NCBI GenBank assembly: GCA_964370095.1
Contig: CAYJHJ010000045.1
Span: forward strand, 1 to 17,250
Direction of reading: 5' to 3'
DNA length: 17,250 nucleotides
Source of the DNA: CAYJAZ01 sp964370095
Lineage (GTDB): Bacteria > Desulfobacterota > Desulfovibrionia > Desulfovibrionales > Desulfovibrionaceae
Below the pieces are notes generated by a model, which did no database searches, had not been told where the DNA came from, and worked only from the letters and a program-made list of their open reading frames with translations. The position numbers were made by a program, and so were the translations under genes. Shown here one piece after another: positions 6,543-13,827 of this stretch; position 1 is the stretch's first letter, and each line of letters opens with the position of its first letter.

Positions 6543-6930
6543 AGATTCTCCTTAATTTACTGGGTTTAGTTGAGTTTTAAAAGTCCGCACCAAAATCCAC
6601 TTAAAACCTTTTAATGCTGACAATTACCTCCATTTGTTACAAGTTTTGCCATTTAGACGAATAAGTCCGTGTTTATTCAAAATTTTTTATTTAAGTCCAT
6701 AAATATTAAATAAAAATTTATAATTGTTATCACGTTATAAAAGGACTTATTCTTTGTCAATAGGGTTAATCACAAAATAGATATTTTATTTTAAAATAAA
6801 AAGAAAAGAACTCATTCAACAATAAAAAAGGTATTTACGTTATAAATTGCATATAGAATAATTTGACAAAAACTTTTCATTCTGCTACATATCTAATTAC
6901 TATATATTTTTTTACTCTATGGGAGGTATG
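6543..6930. promoter_or_regulatory. Divergent napC-cstA regulatory region with GGACTT repeats
   Basis: These 388 bp hold no gene. Four copies of the hexamer AAGTCC/GGACTT occur: AAGTCC at 6581-6586, 6663-6668 and 6693-6698, and GGACTT at 6743-6748. The second and fourth extend to a perfect 10-bp inverted repeat, GAATAAGTCC (6659-6668) and GGACTTATTC (6743-6752). Spacings of 82, 30 and 50 bp are close to whole helical turns. Also present are an 18-bp perfect AT-only palindrome (6784-6801), a 10-bp direct repeat ACGTTATAAA at 6732-6741 and 6837-6846, and a small dyad TTGTTACAA near 6635. I see no convincing -10/-35 pair for napC, which is compatible with an activator-dependent promoter. The regulator is unknown. 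Confidence 0.6.
6863..6891 (+). promoter_or_regulatory. Candidate sigma-70-type promoter of cstA
   Basis: TTGACA (6863-6868), a 17-nt spacer and TACATA (6886-6891) form a promoter-like pair. A TGC just before the -10 gives an extended -10 element. The predicted start near 6898 leaves a leader of about 30 nt before the cstA start codon. Confidence 0.5.
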
Positions 6931-8370
6931 ATGTTTACATTTCTATTTTCATGTGCCTTACTTGTTTTTGGTTACTTTGTTTATAGCAAATTTGTTGCAA
7001 ACATTTTTGGTGTAGATGGTAACAGACCGGTGCCTTCACAAACAAGTGCTGATGGCTTTGACTTTGTTGAGCTTCCTACTTGGAAGTCTTTTCTTATTCA
7101 ATTCCTCAACATTGCAGGAACAGGCCCAATCTTTGGTGCTATTGCCGGTGCTATGTGGGGAGCAAATGCCTTTTTATGGATTGCTTTTGGTTGTGTTTTT
7201 GCAGGTGCCGTGCATGACTATTTAGTTGGTATGATGTCAGTGCGTTCCAATGGTACAACAGTTGCCGAATTGGTTGGGCAAAACATCAACGGTTTTGCAA
7301 AGCAAGTTATGATCGTTCTTTCAGGTGTGTTGCTTTTATTGGTTGGTGTTGTGTTTATTGCTTCGCCCTCTGATATTCTTGCAAACTTGACTGGCGTGAA
7401 CAGATGGGTTTTTGTTGGCATTATTTTAGTATACTACCTCTTGGCAACAGTATTGCCTGTTGATAAAATCATCGGTAGAATTTACCCTATTTTCGGTATT
7501 GCACTTTTAGTAATGGCAGCCGGTATTGTGGGTGGTTTGGTTTTCACAGGCTTATTTACTCAAATTCCTGAATTTGACTTCTCAAACCCACACGTTGCTT
7601 CAAAATCAATCTTCCCATATTTGTTTATCTCAATTGCTTGTGGTGCTATTTCAGGCTTCCACGCAACACAATCACCGATTATTGCAAGATGTATCAAATC
7701 TGAAACCGAAGGCCGTAGAGTATTTTATGGTGCAATGATTACCGAAGGTTTTGTTGCTCTTATTTGGGCTGCTGCAGCCATGACTTTCTTTGGTGGGCTT
7801 GAAGGCCTTGCAGGTGCAGGCTCTGCCCCTGTTGTTGTAAATAAAGTTTCTATGGGTCTTATGGGCAATATCGGTATGATTCTTGCTGTTTTAGGTGTTG
7901 TTGCTTGTCCAATCACTTCTGGTGATACAGCTTTTAGAGCACTTCGTCTTACTATTGCAGATGCTTTGAAAATCGATCAAAAGAAAAATATTAACAGATA
8001 TATAATTGTTGTGCCTGTTTTTGCTATTGCTGCTGCACTTTTATTCATTGACTTTGCTATTATCTGGAGATATTTCTCTTGGTCAAACCAAACACTAGCG
8101 ACTTTCGCACTTTGGGCAGCTGCCGCTTACCTCAAAAGACACGGTAGAAGCTATATTGTTGCTTTAATTCCTGCTATGTTTATGACAGTTGTTGTTACTT
8201 CTTACATCTTGGTTGCTCCTGAAGGTTTCTATAGCCTCATGACTTCATTTGTAGATCTTCATACAGCTGAAATGCTTGGCACAGGCGTTGGTATTGCACT
8301 TGCTATTGTTTTGGCTATTTTATTCAACCTTAGAATAAAAGGCCCTAACCTTCAAGGTGATGCTGCATAA
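6931..8370 (+). CDS. cstA: CstA-family transporter (carbon starvation protein family)
   Basis: The protein, about 479 residues and almost wholly hydrophobic, has the CstA signatures QFLNIAGTGPIFGAIAGA (from residue 57), FAGAVHDYLVGM, and WRYFSWSNQ (from Trp379). Family members such as E. coli CstA and BtsT (YjiY) take up pyruvate or peptides across the inner membrane. This one is of the short type, well below the roughly 700 residues of E. coli CstA. Translation probably starts at 6931: the only Shine-Dalgarno sequence (GGGAGG, 6921-6926) lies inside the longer reading that begins at 6919, and that longer start has only a T-rich stretch before it. The ATG at 6928 is too close to the ribosome site. 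The gene diverges from napC and ends at a strong terminator. The substrate is not determined; pyruvate is a reasonable guess. Confidence 0.88.
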   Translation: MFTFLFSCALLVFGYFVYSKFVANIFGVDGNRPVPSQTSADGFDFVELPTWKSFLIQFLNIAGTGPIFGAIAGAMWGANAFLWIAFGCVFAGAVHDYLVGMMSVRSNGTTVAELVGQNINGFAKQVMIVLSGVLLLLVGVVFIASPSDILANLTGVNRWVFVGIILVYYLLATVLPVDKIIGRIYPIFGIALLVMAAGIVGGLVFTGLFTQIPEFDFSNPHVASKSIFPYLFISIACGAISGFHATQSPIIARCIKSETEGRRVFYGAMITEGFVALIWAAAAMTFFGGLEGLAGAGSAPVVVNKVSMGLMGNIGMILAVLGVVACPITSGDTAFRALRLTIADALKIDQKKNINRYIIVVPVFAIAAALLFIDFAIIWRYFSWSNQTLATFALWAAAAYLKRHGRSYIVALIPAMFMTVVVTSYILVAPEGFYSLMTSFVDLHTAEMLGTGVGIALAIVLAILFNLRIKGPNLQGDAA

Positions 8371-8410
8371 GAATTGACTCTTTATAAGATTTACTTCTTT
8401 ACTAAATAAT

Positions 8411-8439
8411 AAAACCGCCTCTTTTGGGGCGGTTTTTTT
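8411..8439 (+). terminator. Rho-independent terminator after cstA
   Basis: AAAACCGCC (8411-8419) pairs perfectly with GGCGGTTTT (8428-8436), and the run of T continues to 8439. The loop can tighten to TTTT through two extra pairs. It lies 41 nt after the cstA stop. In the other direction it lies beyond the MFS gene and has four T on that strand, so it may stop both converging transcripts. Confidence 0.9.
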
Positions 8440-8487
8440 ATGCTTTTGATAAACAAATAAAGTTCAAATAATACATTTTTTTATTTT

Positions 8488-9693
8488 TTACTGTGTGTAC
8501 TTTGGGTTCACTGAAACCATAAAACTTAAAGCAATACAAACAAGTAAAAAGGCTATAAAAATAAGATAAGCTAAATCATAACCTGCTGTCATATAGTTTG
8601 AAAACCCTATGATAGCATAACCAAATGACTTTAAAAACACAAAAGTAGAAACAAATCTATAATAAAAAATAAAATTCTCACTTCCAAAATAAAAAGCTGT
8701 TGTTGCAGGCATAAGCACCCATGCACCGCCGCTTGTTAAGCCAAAACAAAAAGAAAAAAGAAAAAGTGTTGGCAAAGAAGGCGGAATAAAAATCAAAAGC
8801 AGTGAACACAAATTTGCAATCAATAAAACCCTTGTAACTTTTACAGGATTATATTTATCAGCAGCTTTTCCCCAAACATATTTTGCAACCACTAAAAAAG
8901 CAGCAGTTAAGCAGGAAAAAAACATAGCCTGATAAGAATCAAGCCCAACATCACTCATACGCGGCTTAAGCTGGCTGACTATTGAAGAACTTACCATAAG
9001 TGTTAGCCCAAATAAAAATGCAAGATAATATGCCTCTTTAGATTTAAGAACAATCGCCCATGGCACATTTTCAACTTCTTGCACAGGCATGCAATCTTCA
9101 CCTTTACAATCATCTGCAAAAAGCCCCATTTCAGAAGGCGTATCTTTCACCATAAACCAACAAATAGGCACAAAAGCCAAGATAAAGCAAGCATAACCAA
9201 GCCAAGCTGTGCTCACATCAAATCTGTTGATAAACAGAAGCAAAATAAAGGGCATTACTGCTCCTGACAATGAAATACCCGTATTTGCAAGCCCAAAAGC
9301 CCTGCCCCTAAACTTAACAAACCAATTATTTACAAGCATATTTGCAATTGGGCCACCAAAGCATTGCCCGCTTACCCAAGCAAGGGTATAAAAAATATAG
9401 AAAAGATAAAGTTCTTTAGTCAAAGCTAAAACAATAAAGGAAATACCCCCAACAAAAGCACCAAAGCTCATGAGAAATCTAATGCTTGTTCTTTGCACAA
9501 ACCAAGCCCATACAGGAATTGATAAGGCTCCAAGCAGTGATGCCACTGACATCCCAAGGCTTATGCTTGCACGAGTCCAACCACGTTCAGACACAAGCGG
9601 ATCAAGAAAGGCATTCATCATAAAGATAATGGAACCTTGTAGGATAAAATTCCCTACAAGCCCTAAAAGTGCAAGCTTCCAACCATAAAACAT
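8488..9693 (-). CDS. Major facilitator superfamily transporter
   Basis: The 401-residue protein has about 12 hydrophobic segments in two halves joined by a hydrophilic stretch near residues 190-212 (KDTPSEMGLF and a short acidic Cys-containing piece). It opens with FYGWK, common in the OFA/monocarboxylate-type MFS families. RGRAFGLANTG (about residues 130-140) matches the usual segment at the end of the fourth helix and start of the fifth. Members of these families exchange or import small carboxylates, but the substrate here cannot be assigned. The start is supported by AAAGG 7 nt upstream on the minus strand. It is a single-gene unit converging on cstA and diverging from the DUF533 gene. 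Confidence 0.8.
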   Translation of the reverse strand: MFYGWKLALLGLVGNFILQGSIIFMMNAFLDPLVSERGWTRASISLGMSVASLLGALSIPVWAWFVQRTSIRFLMSFGAFVGGISFIVLALTKELYLFYIFYTLAWVSGQCFGGPIANMLVNNWFVKFRGRAFGLANTGISLSGAVMPFILLLFINRFDVSTAWLGYACFILAFVPICWFMVKDTPSEMGLFADDCKGEDCMPVQEVENVPWAIVLKSKEAYYLAFLFGLTLMVSSSIVSQLKPRMSDVGLDSYQAMFFSCLTAAFLVVAKYVWGKAADKYNPVKVTRVLLIANLCSLLLIFIPPSLPTLFLFSFCFGLTSGGAWVLMPATTAFYFGSENFIFYYRFVSTFVFLKSFGYAIIGFSNYMTAGYDLAYLIFIAFLLVCIALSFMVSVNPKYTQ

Positions 9694-9736
9694 ATTTAAG
9701 CCTTTCTTATAAGTTGTATTTATTTAAATAATTTTT

Positions 9737-9766
9737 TTTATACTATAAAAACTTTATAAAAGTCAA
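9737..9766 (-). promoter_or_regulatory. Candidate promoter of the MFS transporter gene
   Basis: Read on the minus strand, TTGACT (9766-9761) is followed after 18 nt by TATAAA (9742-9737). That is about 44 nt before the start codon. It is a moderate match to the sigma-70 consensus. Confidence 0.4.
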
Positions 9767-9785
9767 TTTATACTTTTCAAAACAG

Positions 9786-9814
9786 TTGACCAATAATTAA
9801 ATTTACAATAATAT
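9786..9814 (+). promoter_or_regulatory. Candidate promoter of the DUF533 gene
   Basis: TTGACC (9786-9791) and TAATAT (9809-9814) are separated by exactly 17 nt, 43 nt upstream of the start codon. This is one of the best promoter matches in the window. Confidence 0.55.
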
Positions 9815-9857
9815 TAATATATAGTTTACAAAACATTTAAACATAAAAGGAAATCTT

Positions 9858-10592
9858 ATGAAAAATATATTTGATACATTAAAAAGTGGCAACTTCAGCG
9901 ACATTGGAAACACTATAAATTCTGCTTTAGGCAATGTTACAGGGCAAAATCAACAAGCTAATACAGCTCAAGCAAGTAATCAAAGCTCTGCCTTAGGTGG
10001 AATAGGTGGGCTTGTTGGCTCTGCTGCTGTTGGTGGCTTGCTTGGTGCTCTTTTCACAGGAAAAAAAGCAAAAAAAATGGCAAAAGGAGCTTTGACTGTT
10101 GGTGGCACAGCTGCTGTTGGTGCACTTGCCTGGACATTTTATCAAAAATGGTCTCAATCAAATGCGCAAAACCAAGAAACGCAAGCAAATTCCTATCAAA
10201 CACAAAACGCTCCACAAGCCCCACAAAAAGCACTTCCACCTGCTGATGATACTGCTCTTTTGCTTTTAGAAGCTATGATTTATGCAGCTCGTGCTGATGG
10301 CCACATAGACGAAGAAGAAGAAAAAAATATTCACAATGCTGTTGCTGCACTTTTTCCAAGCCAAGAAATGGTGCACATCATAGATGGCATGATAAAAAAA
10401 CCCATTGACCCTACTCATTTGGCATCAAGAGTGCAAAACAAAGAAGAAGCCTACGATTTATATAGGCTTTCTTGTGCAGCAATTGATATAGATTCTTTTA
10501 TGGAGCGCTCATACCTTGACGGGCTTGCCAGTGCTTTGAAACTTGATGAAAATGTGAAAAAACAGATTGAAGAAGAAGCAGCTGCTTTGTAG
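9858..10592 (+). CDS. DUF533/TerB-like (YebE-like) protein
   Basis: The protein has 244 residues. Residues 1-44 are polar and rich in Gln, Asn and Ala. Residues 45-98 are Gly- and Ala-rich and hydrophobic, broken by the basic patch GKKAKKMAKG, and could form one or two membrane-associated helices. A Gln- and Pro-rich linker follows. The C-terminal part from about residue 130 is a helical TerB-like domain with AARADGHIDEEE (143-154) and a final DGLASALKLDE motif, as in the DUF533 family (E. coli YebE). The function of the family is not known, though TerB-like domains are often linked to membrane stress; that is association only. AAAGGA lies 6 nt before the ATG, and a good promoter stands upstream. 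The stop is 4 nt before an assembly gap, so any terminator may be lost in it. Confidence 0.85.
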   Translation: MKNIFDTLKSGNFSDIGNTINSALGNVTGQNQQANTAQASNQSSALGGIGGLVGSAAVGGLLGALFTGKKAKKMAKGALTVGGTAAVGALAWTFYQKWSQSNAQNQETQANSYQTQNAPQAPQKALPPADDTALLLLEAMIYAARADGHIDEEEEKNIHNAVAALFPSQEMVHIIDGMIKKPIDPTHLASRVQNKEEAYDLYRLSCAAIDIDSFMERSYLDGLASALKLDENVKKQIEEEAAAL

Positions 10593-10596
10593 TAAA

Positions 10597-10606
10597 NNNN
10601 NNNNNN
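10597..10606. other. Assembly gap (10 N) after the DUF533 gene
   Basis: Ten undetermined bases lie between the DUF533 stop and a T-rich stretch. The true gap length is unknown. A terminator hairpin is what one would expect here, but none can be seen. Confidence 0.95.
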
Positions 10607-10718
10607 GACATTAATTTTTTTGCTTTAGAAGTAATCTATTATTGCTTTGGCTTATTATTTATTATTAATTTTATCCAAAAGCATCTGATTTATTTTATCA
10701 TAAAAAAAGGAAAAGCTT

Positions 10719-12800
10719 ATGCCAAGCGACAAAAAGCTATACATCAAAGCACACGCCTTAACAATTAGAAAGCATAGTCTAAAATCATATAAACTTCTTG
10801 TTATTCTTTTTTTTGTTTTATTTCTTTTTTTTCTTAATGGAAGCACTAACAATTTATTTTCTGCAACAAGTGAACTAATGCCTGTTGAAGCAGAATCTGC
10901 CCCTGTTTCAAAACAATCGCATGAAAATATAGATGTTACTGAAATAAAAAAAAACATTGATGAATTATTAGAAAGCGATAAATATCAAGAAGCGTATGCA
11001 CTTGCAATGGAAGCAGCAAGCAGCGGCAACCCTGAACTTCAAAGTATTGCTTCTTTGTTTTATTTTCAAGGGTGGGGAGTTGAGAAAGACTATACTCAAA
11101 GCGTATATTGGGAACTCAAAGCTGCTGAACAGGGCTATGCCGAAGCACAAAGCAATCTTGGTTGGCATTACATCAATGGTGTTGGGGTTGAGCAAGATTT
11201 AGCAAAATCATACGAATGGTATTTAAAAGCGGCTGAACAGGGATATGCTGAAGCAGAACTTTATATAGGCCGTTTTTATGCCACAGGCACAATAGTTGAA
11301 AAAAACCATCAAAGCGCTCTTCAATGGTATTTAAAATCAGCTGAACAAAATTATGCTGATGCACAGTATAATATCGGCTATGCCTATGAATATGGCGAAG
11401 GAGTGGAAAAAAATTTTGCTCTTGCAGCTGAATGGTATGCAAAAGCAGCTGAGCAAGATCACACAAATGCACAAAATAATTTAGCTTGGCTTTACAATAA
11501 AGGCAGAGGTGTAGAGCTTGATTATGAAAAAGCAGCTGAACTCTATCTAAAAGCTTCGGCAAAAGATCATATTTATTCGCAAAACAGCCTTGCTATCCTA
11601 TATGAAACAGGAGAAGGGGTTGAATTTAATCTTGATGAAGCTGCAAGATGGTATAAAAAATCTGCTGAACTTGGAAATGAGAATGCACAAAAAAATCTCA
11701 ATAACTTATATAATAGAGGTTATGCACCTGACAGAGAAAAAACTCCCCCTGAATTGAGCACTTTAAAGTGGCATAAAATTATGGTGAGTTCACTTGCCTT
11801 TTCACCTGATGGCAAATATGCTTTGGCAGGAGCCGGTGATCACTCTTTACAAATCTGGGATTTACAGGCAAATAAAAGGATACTCTTATTTAGTCCGCAT
11901 AAAAATATGCTTTCTACAGTGCATTTTCTGCCGGATAGCCAGCACTTTATCACAGCTGCATACAAAGACTCTGTTCCTATAATTTGGGATTTACAAGGAA
12001 ATGAAGTGCATAAACTTAAAGGGCACTCAGGTGAAATTATTGAAAGTATTATCTCACCTGATAATAAATATATTATAACCTCTTCAAGCGATGACACTGC
12101 AATAGTGTGGGAAATAAGCACTGGCAAAGCTGTTACCACATTAGCTGGGCATGCTGGAAATGTGAACACACTTGCTTTTTCTGATGACGGCAAATATCTT
12201 GCTACAGGATCTTTTGGAGAAATTATTGTTTGGGATTTTAATAGCAAAAAAGTGCATAAATATTTAACAGGAAGATTTGATAGAGTTCATACTATCAAGT
12301 TCTCAAAAAATGGAAAACTTATTTTTGCAGACGTTTTAGATAATGTATTAAGCACAAGCAATAATTCTGTAAATACAGTAAAAGTTTTGGATATTCAAAC
12401 AGGCATGGAATTAAACTCAATAGATGCTTATCCATTAAGCGTAGGAAGTTTTATCCTTTCAGAAGATGATCGCTCTTTTATTGCAAGTATTATTGGCAGT
12501 GATGGCACTTCGCTAATTCTTTACAACGCAACAACAGGGGAAAAAATAAAAACCTTGGGGAAATCTTCTGTTTATGAAGGGCATCTAAATTTTATAGAAG
12601 ACAGTAATTACTTTATCACAAGCGTAGGAAATGATATAATTATTCGTGATGCAACAACAGGCGATAGAATAAACACACTTAAAGGCCACACTGCCTCTAT
12701 AAGCTCACTTGCTATTTCTTCAGATGCAAAGTATATCTTAAGCGGTTCTTATGATAACACAGCTATCCTATGGGATGCAGACATAGCAATTAATAAATAA
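10719..12800 (+). CDS. Sel1-repeat/WD40-propeller fusion protein, exported or membrane-anchored
   Basis: The protein has 693 residues. A basic N-terminus followed by a strong hydrophobic segment (about residues 26-41) suggests a signal sequence or membrane anchor, so the rest is probably periplasmic. Six complete 36-residue Sel1 repeats run 104-139, 140-175, 176-211, 212-247, 248-283 and 284-319, with a partial seventh to about 338. From Trp351 to the C-terminus there are about eight WD40-type units of some 40 residues, with IWDL, VWEI, VWDF and LWDA ends and several GH starts. Units 5-7 are more diverged. Both halves are protein-binding scaffolds, and no catalytic motif is visible. The ATG has AAAAGG 8 nt upstream. 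It is followed after 43 nt by a glycosyltransferase gene and may be co-transcribed with it. The role is unknown; an envelope scaffold or sensor is a guess. Confidence 0.88.
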   Translation: MPSDKKLYIKAHALTIRKHSLKSYKLLVILFFVLFLFFLNGSTNNLFSATSELMPVEAESAPVSKQSHENIDVTEIKKNIDELLESDKYQEAYALAMEAASSGNPELQSIASLFYFQGWGVEKDYTQSVYWELKAAEQGYAEAQSNLGWHYINGVGVEQDLAKSYEWYLKAAEQGYAEAELYIGRFYATGTIVEKNHQSALQWYLKSAEQNYADAQYNIGYAYEYGEGVEKNFALAAEWYAKAAEQDHTNAQNNLAWLYNKGRGVELDYEKAAELYLKASAKDHIYSQNSLAILYETGEGVEFNLDEAARWYKKSAELGNENAQKNLNNLYNRGYAPDREKTPPELSTLKWHKIMVSSLAFSPDGKYALAGAGDHSLQIWDLQANKRILLFSPHKNMLSTVHFLPDSQHFITAAYKDSVPIIWDLQGNEVHKLKGHSGEIIESIISPDNKYIITSSSDDTAIVWEISTGKAVTTLAGHAGNVNTLAFSDDGKYLATGSFGEIIVWDFNSKKVHKYLTGRFDRVHTIKFSKNGKLIFADVLDNVLSTSNNSVNTVKVLDIQTGMELNSIDAYPLSVGSFILSEDDRSFIASIIGSDGTSLILYNATTGEKIKTLGKSSVYEGHLNFIEDSNYFITSVGNDIIIRDATTGDRINTLKGHTASISSLAISSDAKYILSGSYDNTAILWDADIAINK

Positions 12801-12843
12801 AAACAATATTTTACAAGTATAGTACAATACCCAAAGGTCAGAT

Positions 12844-13641
12844 ATGAAAAATATTACTGCTNNNNNNNNNNCCACATATAATTCTGAGCGCTCACTTGAT
12901 GAATGTCTTGCATCATTACATTTTTGCGATGACATTTTAGTTGTTGATTCTTATAGCACTGATTCAACTGAAGAAATTTGCAAAAAACACAAAGCAAGGT
13001 TTATTCAAAATCCTTTTATCCGCCTTGAAGAGCAATTTCTTTTTGCTTTACAGCACGTTGAAAACGAGTGGGTGATTATTTTAGATTCAGATGAAATCGC
13101 TTCTAAAGAATTGCAAAAGTCTATTTTAGAATTTTTTAATACAACACAAGATGGAAGTGCAAAAAATGATGCCTTTTCAGGTGTATACATGCCAAGACGT
13201 TCATACTTCTTTCATCAGTTTATGAAACACTCTGACGCCTACCCCGATTTATTGATGCGACTTTTTAAAAAAAATGAGCTTATTATTACCTCTTCAGGTG
13301 TTCATCAAGTGCTTTCTACAAAAGGCAAAACAACAAAAATTATTGGTGATATTATTCATTATCCTTACTCTTCTTTTTCACATTATGTTAAAAAGCTAAA
13401 TGCTTATGCAGAGTATGGTGCAAAAGAAAAAACAGAGAAAGGTCAAAAATTCTCTCTTTCACGAGCCATCTTTCATGCATTTTGGGGGTTTTTACGCTTA
13501 TATATTTTCAAAAACGGCTTCCTAGATGGAAAAGCCGGCTTTATAATGGCAACCCATCATGCTTTTTATGTATATATGAAGTATATAAGAATAGGTGAAA
13601 ACCAGGATACTTTTGGGCTTTCAAACGACAAACATTTATAA
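12844..13641 (+). CDS. Family 2 glycosyltransferase, WaaE/LgtF-like, with a 10-N gap
   Basis: The protein has 265 residues, of which four (7-10) are affected by undetermined bases. The GT-A features are TYNSERSLDECL (from residue 11), VVDSYSTDST (33-42) with Asp35, and the metal-binding LDSDE (80-84) with Asp81 and Asp83. The overall pattern, including a PRRSYFF segment and SRAIFHAFWGFLRLYIF near the C-terminus, matches lipopolysaccharide-core or surface-glycan sugar transferases of the WaaE/LgtF type, which use nucleotide sugars at the cytoplasmic face of the inner membrane. The C-terminal hydrophobic stretch probably associates with the membrane. AAAGG is 6 nt before the ATG. The reading frame is kept across the N run. 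The sugar and acceptor are unknown; no other glycan genes are in the window. Confidence 0.85.
   Translation: MKNITAXXXXTYNSERSLDECLASLHFCDDILVVDSYSTDSTEEICKKHKARFIQNPFIRLEEQFLFALQHVENEWVIILDSDEIASKELQKSILEFFNTTQDGSAKNDAFSGVYMPRRSYFFHQFMKHSDAYPDLLMRLFKKNELIITSSGVHQVLSTKGKTTKIIGDIIHYPYSSFSHYVKKLNAYAEYGAKEKTEKGQKFSLSRAIFHAFWGFLRLYIFKNGFLDGKAGFIMATHHAFYVYMKYIRIGENQDTFGLSNDKHL
12862..12871. other. Run of 10 N inside the glycosyltransferase gene
   Basis: The undetermined bases cover codons 7-9 and the first base of codon 10 (NCC). The flanking sequence ITA....TYN fits the usual GT2 motif VIIPTYN with exactly this spacing, and NCC would allow Pro. The length of ten therefore seems correct, and the gene need not be broken. 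Confidence 0.9.
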
Positions 13642-13692
13642 ATATCATTATTTTTGACAATTTTAAATATTTTGTTGCTAAATTAAGGAATC

Positions 13693-13702
13693 TGCTATAA
13701 AA
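13693..13702 (+). promoter_or_regulatory. Candidate extended -10 promoter element of the hybrid kinase gene
   Basis: TGCTATAAAA (13693-13702) is a good extended -10 element 126 nt before the start codon, with only a poor -35. A rival is TTGACA at 13654-13659 with TGCTAAATT at 13676-13684, but its spacer is 19 nt. The 186-bp spacer before the kinase suggests separate transcription from the glycosyltransferase gene. Confidence 0.3.
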
Positions 13703-13827
13703 TAAAACTAATATTATGCTTTGCTCCACGTACAATAAAAATTATGCAAATTACATTTATAAATAATATAGTTTAGCTTAATTTATCTACGATTTACAGT
13801 CTTGTTGTTGGAGAATGGAGACTTTTT

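Noticed and set aside
6640..6660. Sigma-54 promoter for napC (TGGCAAAACTTGTAA on the minus strand)
   Set aside because: The GG element is present, but the conserved GC of the -12 element is missing at the required distance.
10607..10718. Promoter of the Sel1-WD40 gene
   Set aside because: Several AT-rich -10-like hexamers exist, but none has a convincing -35 at proper spacing, and part of the region is lost in the N run.
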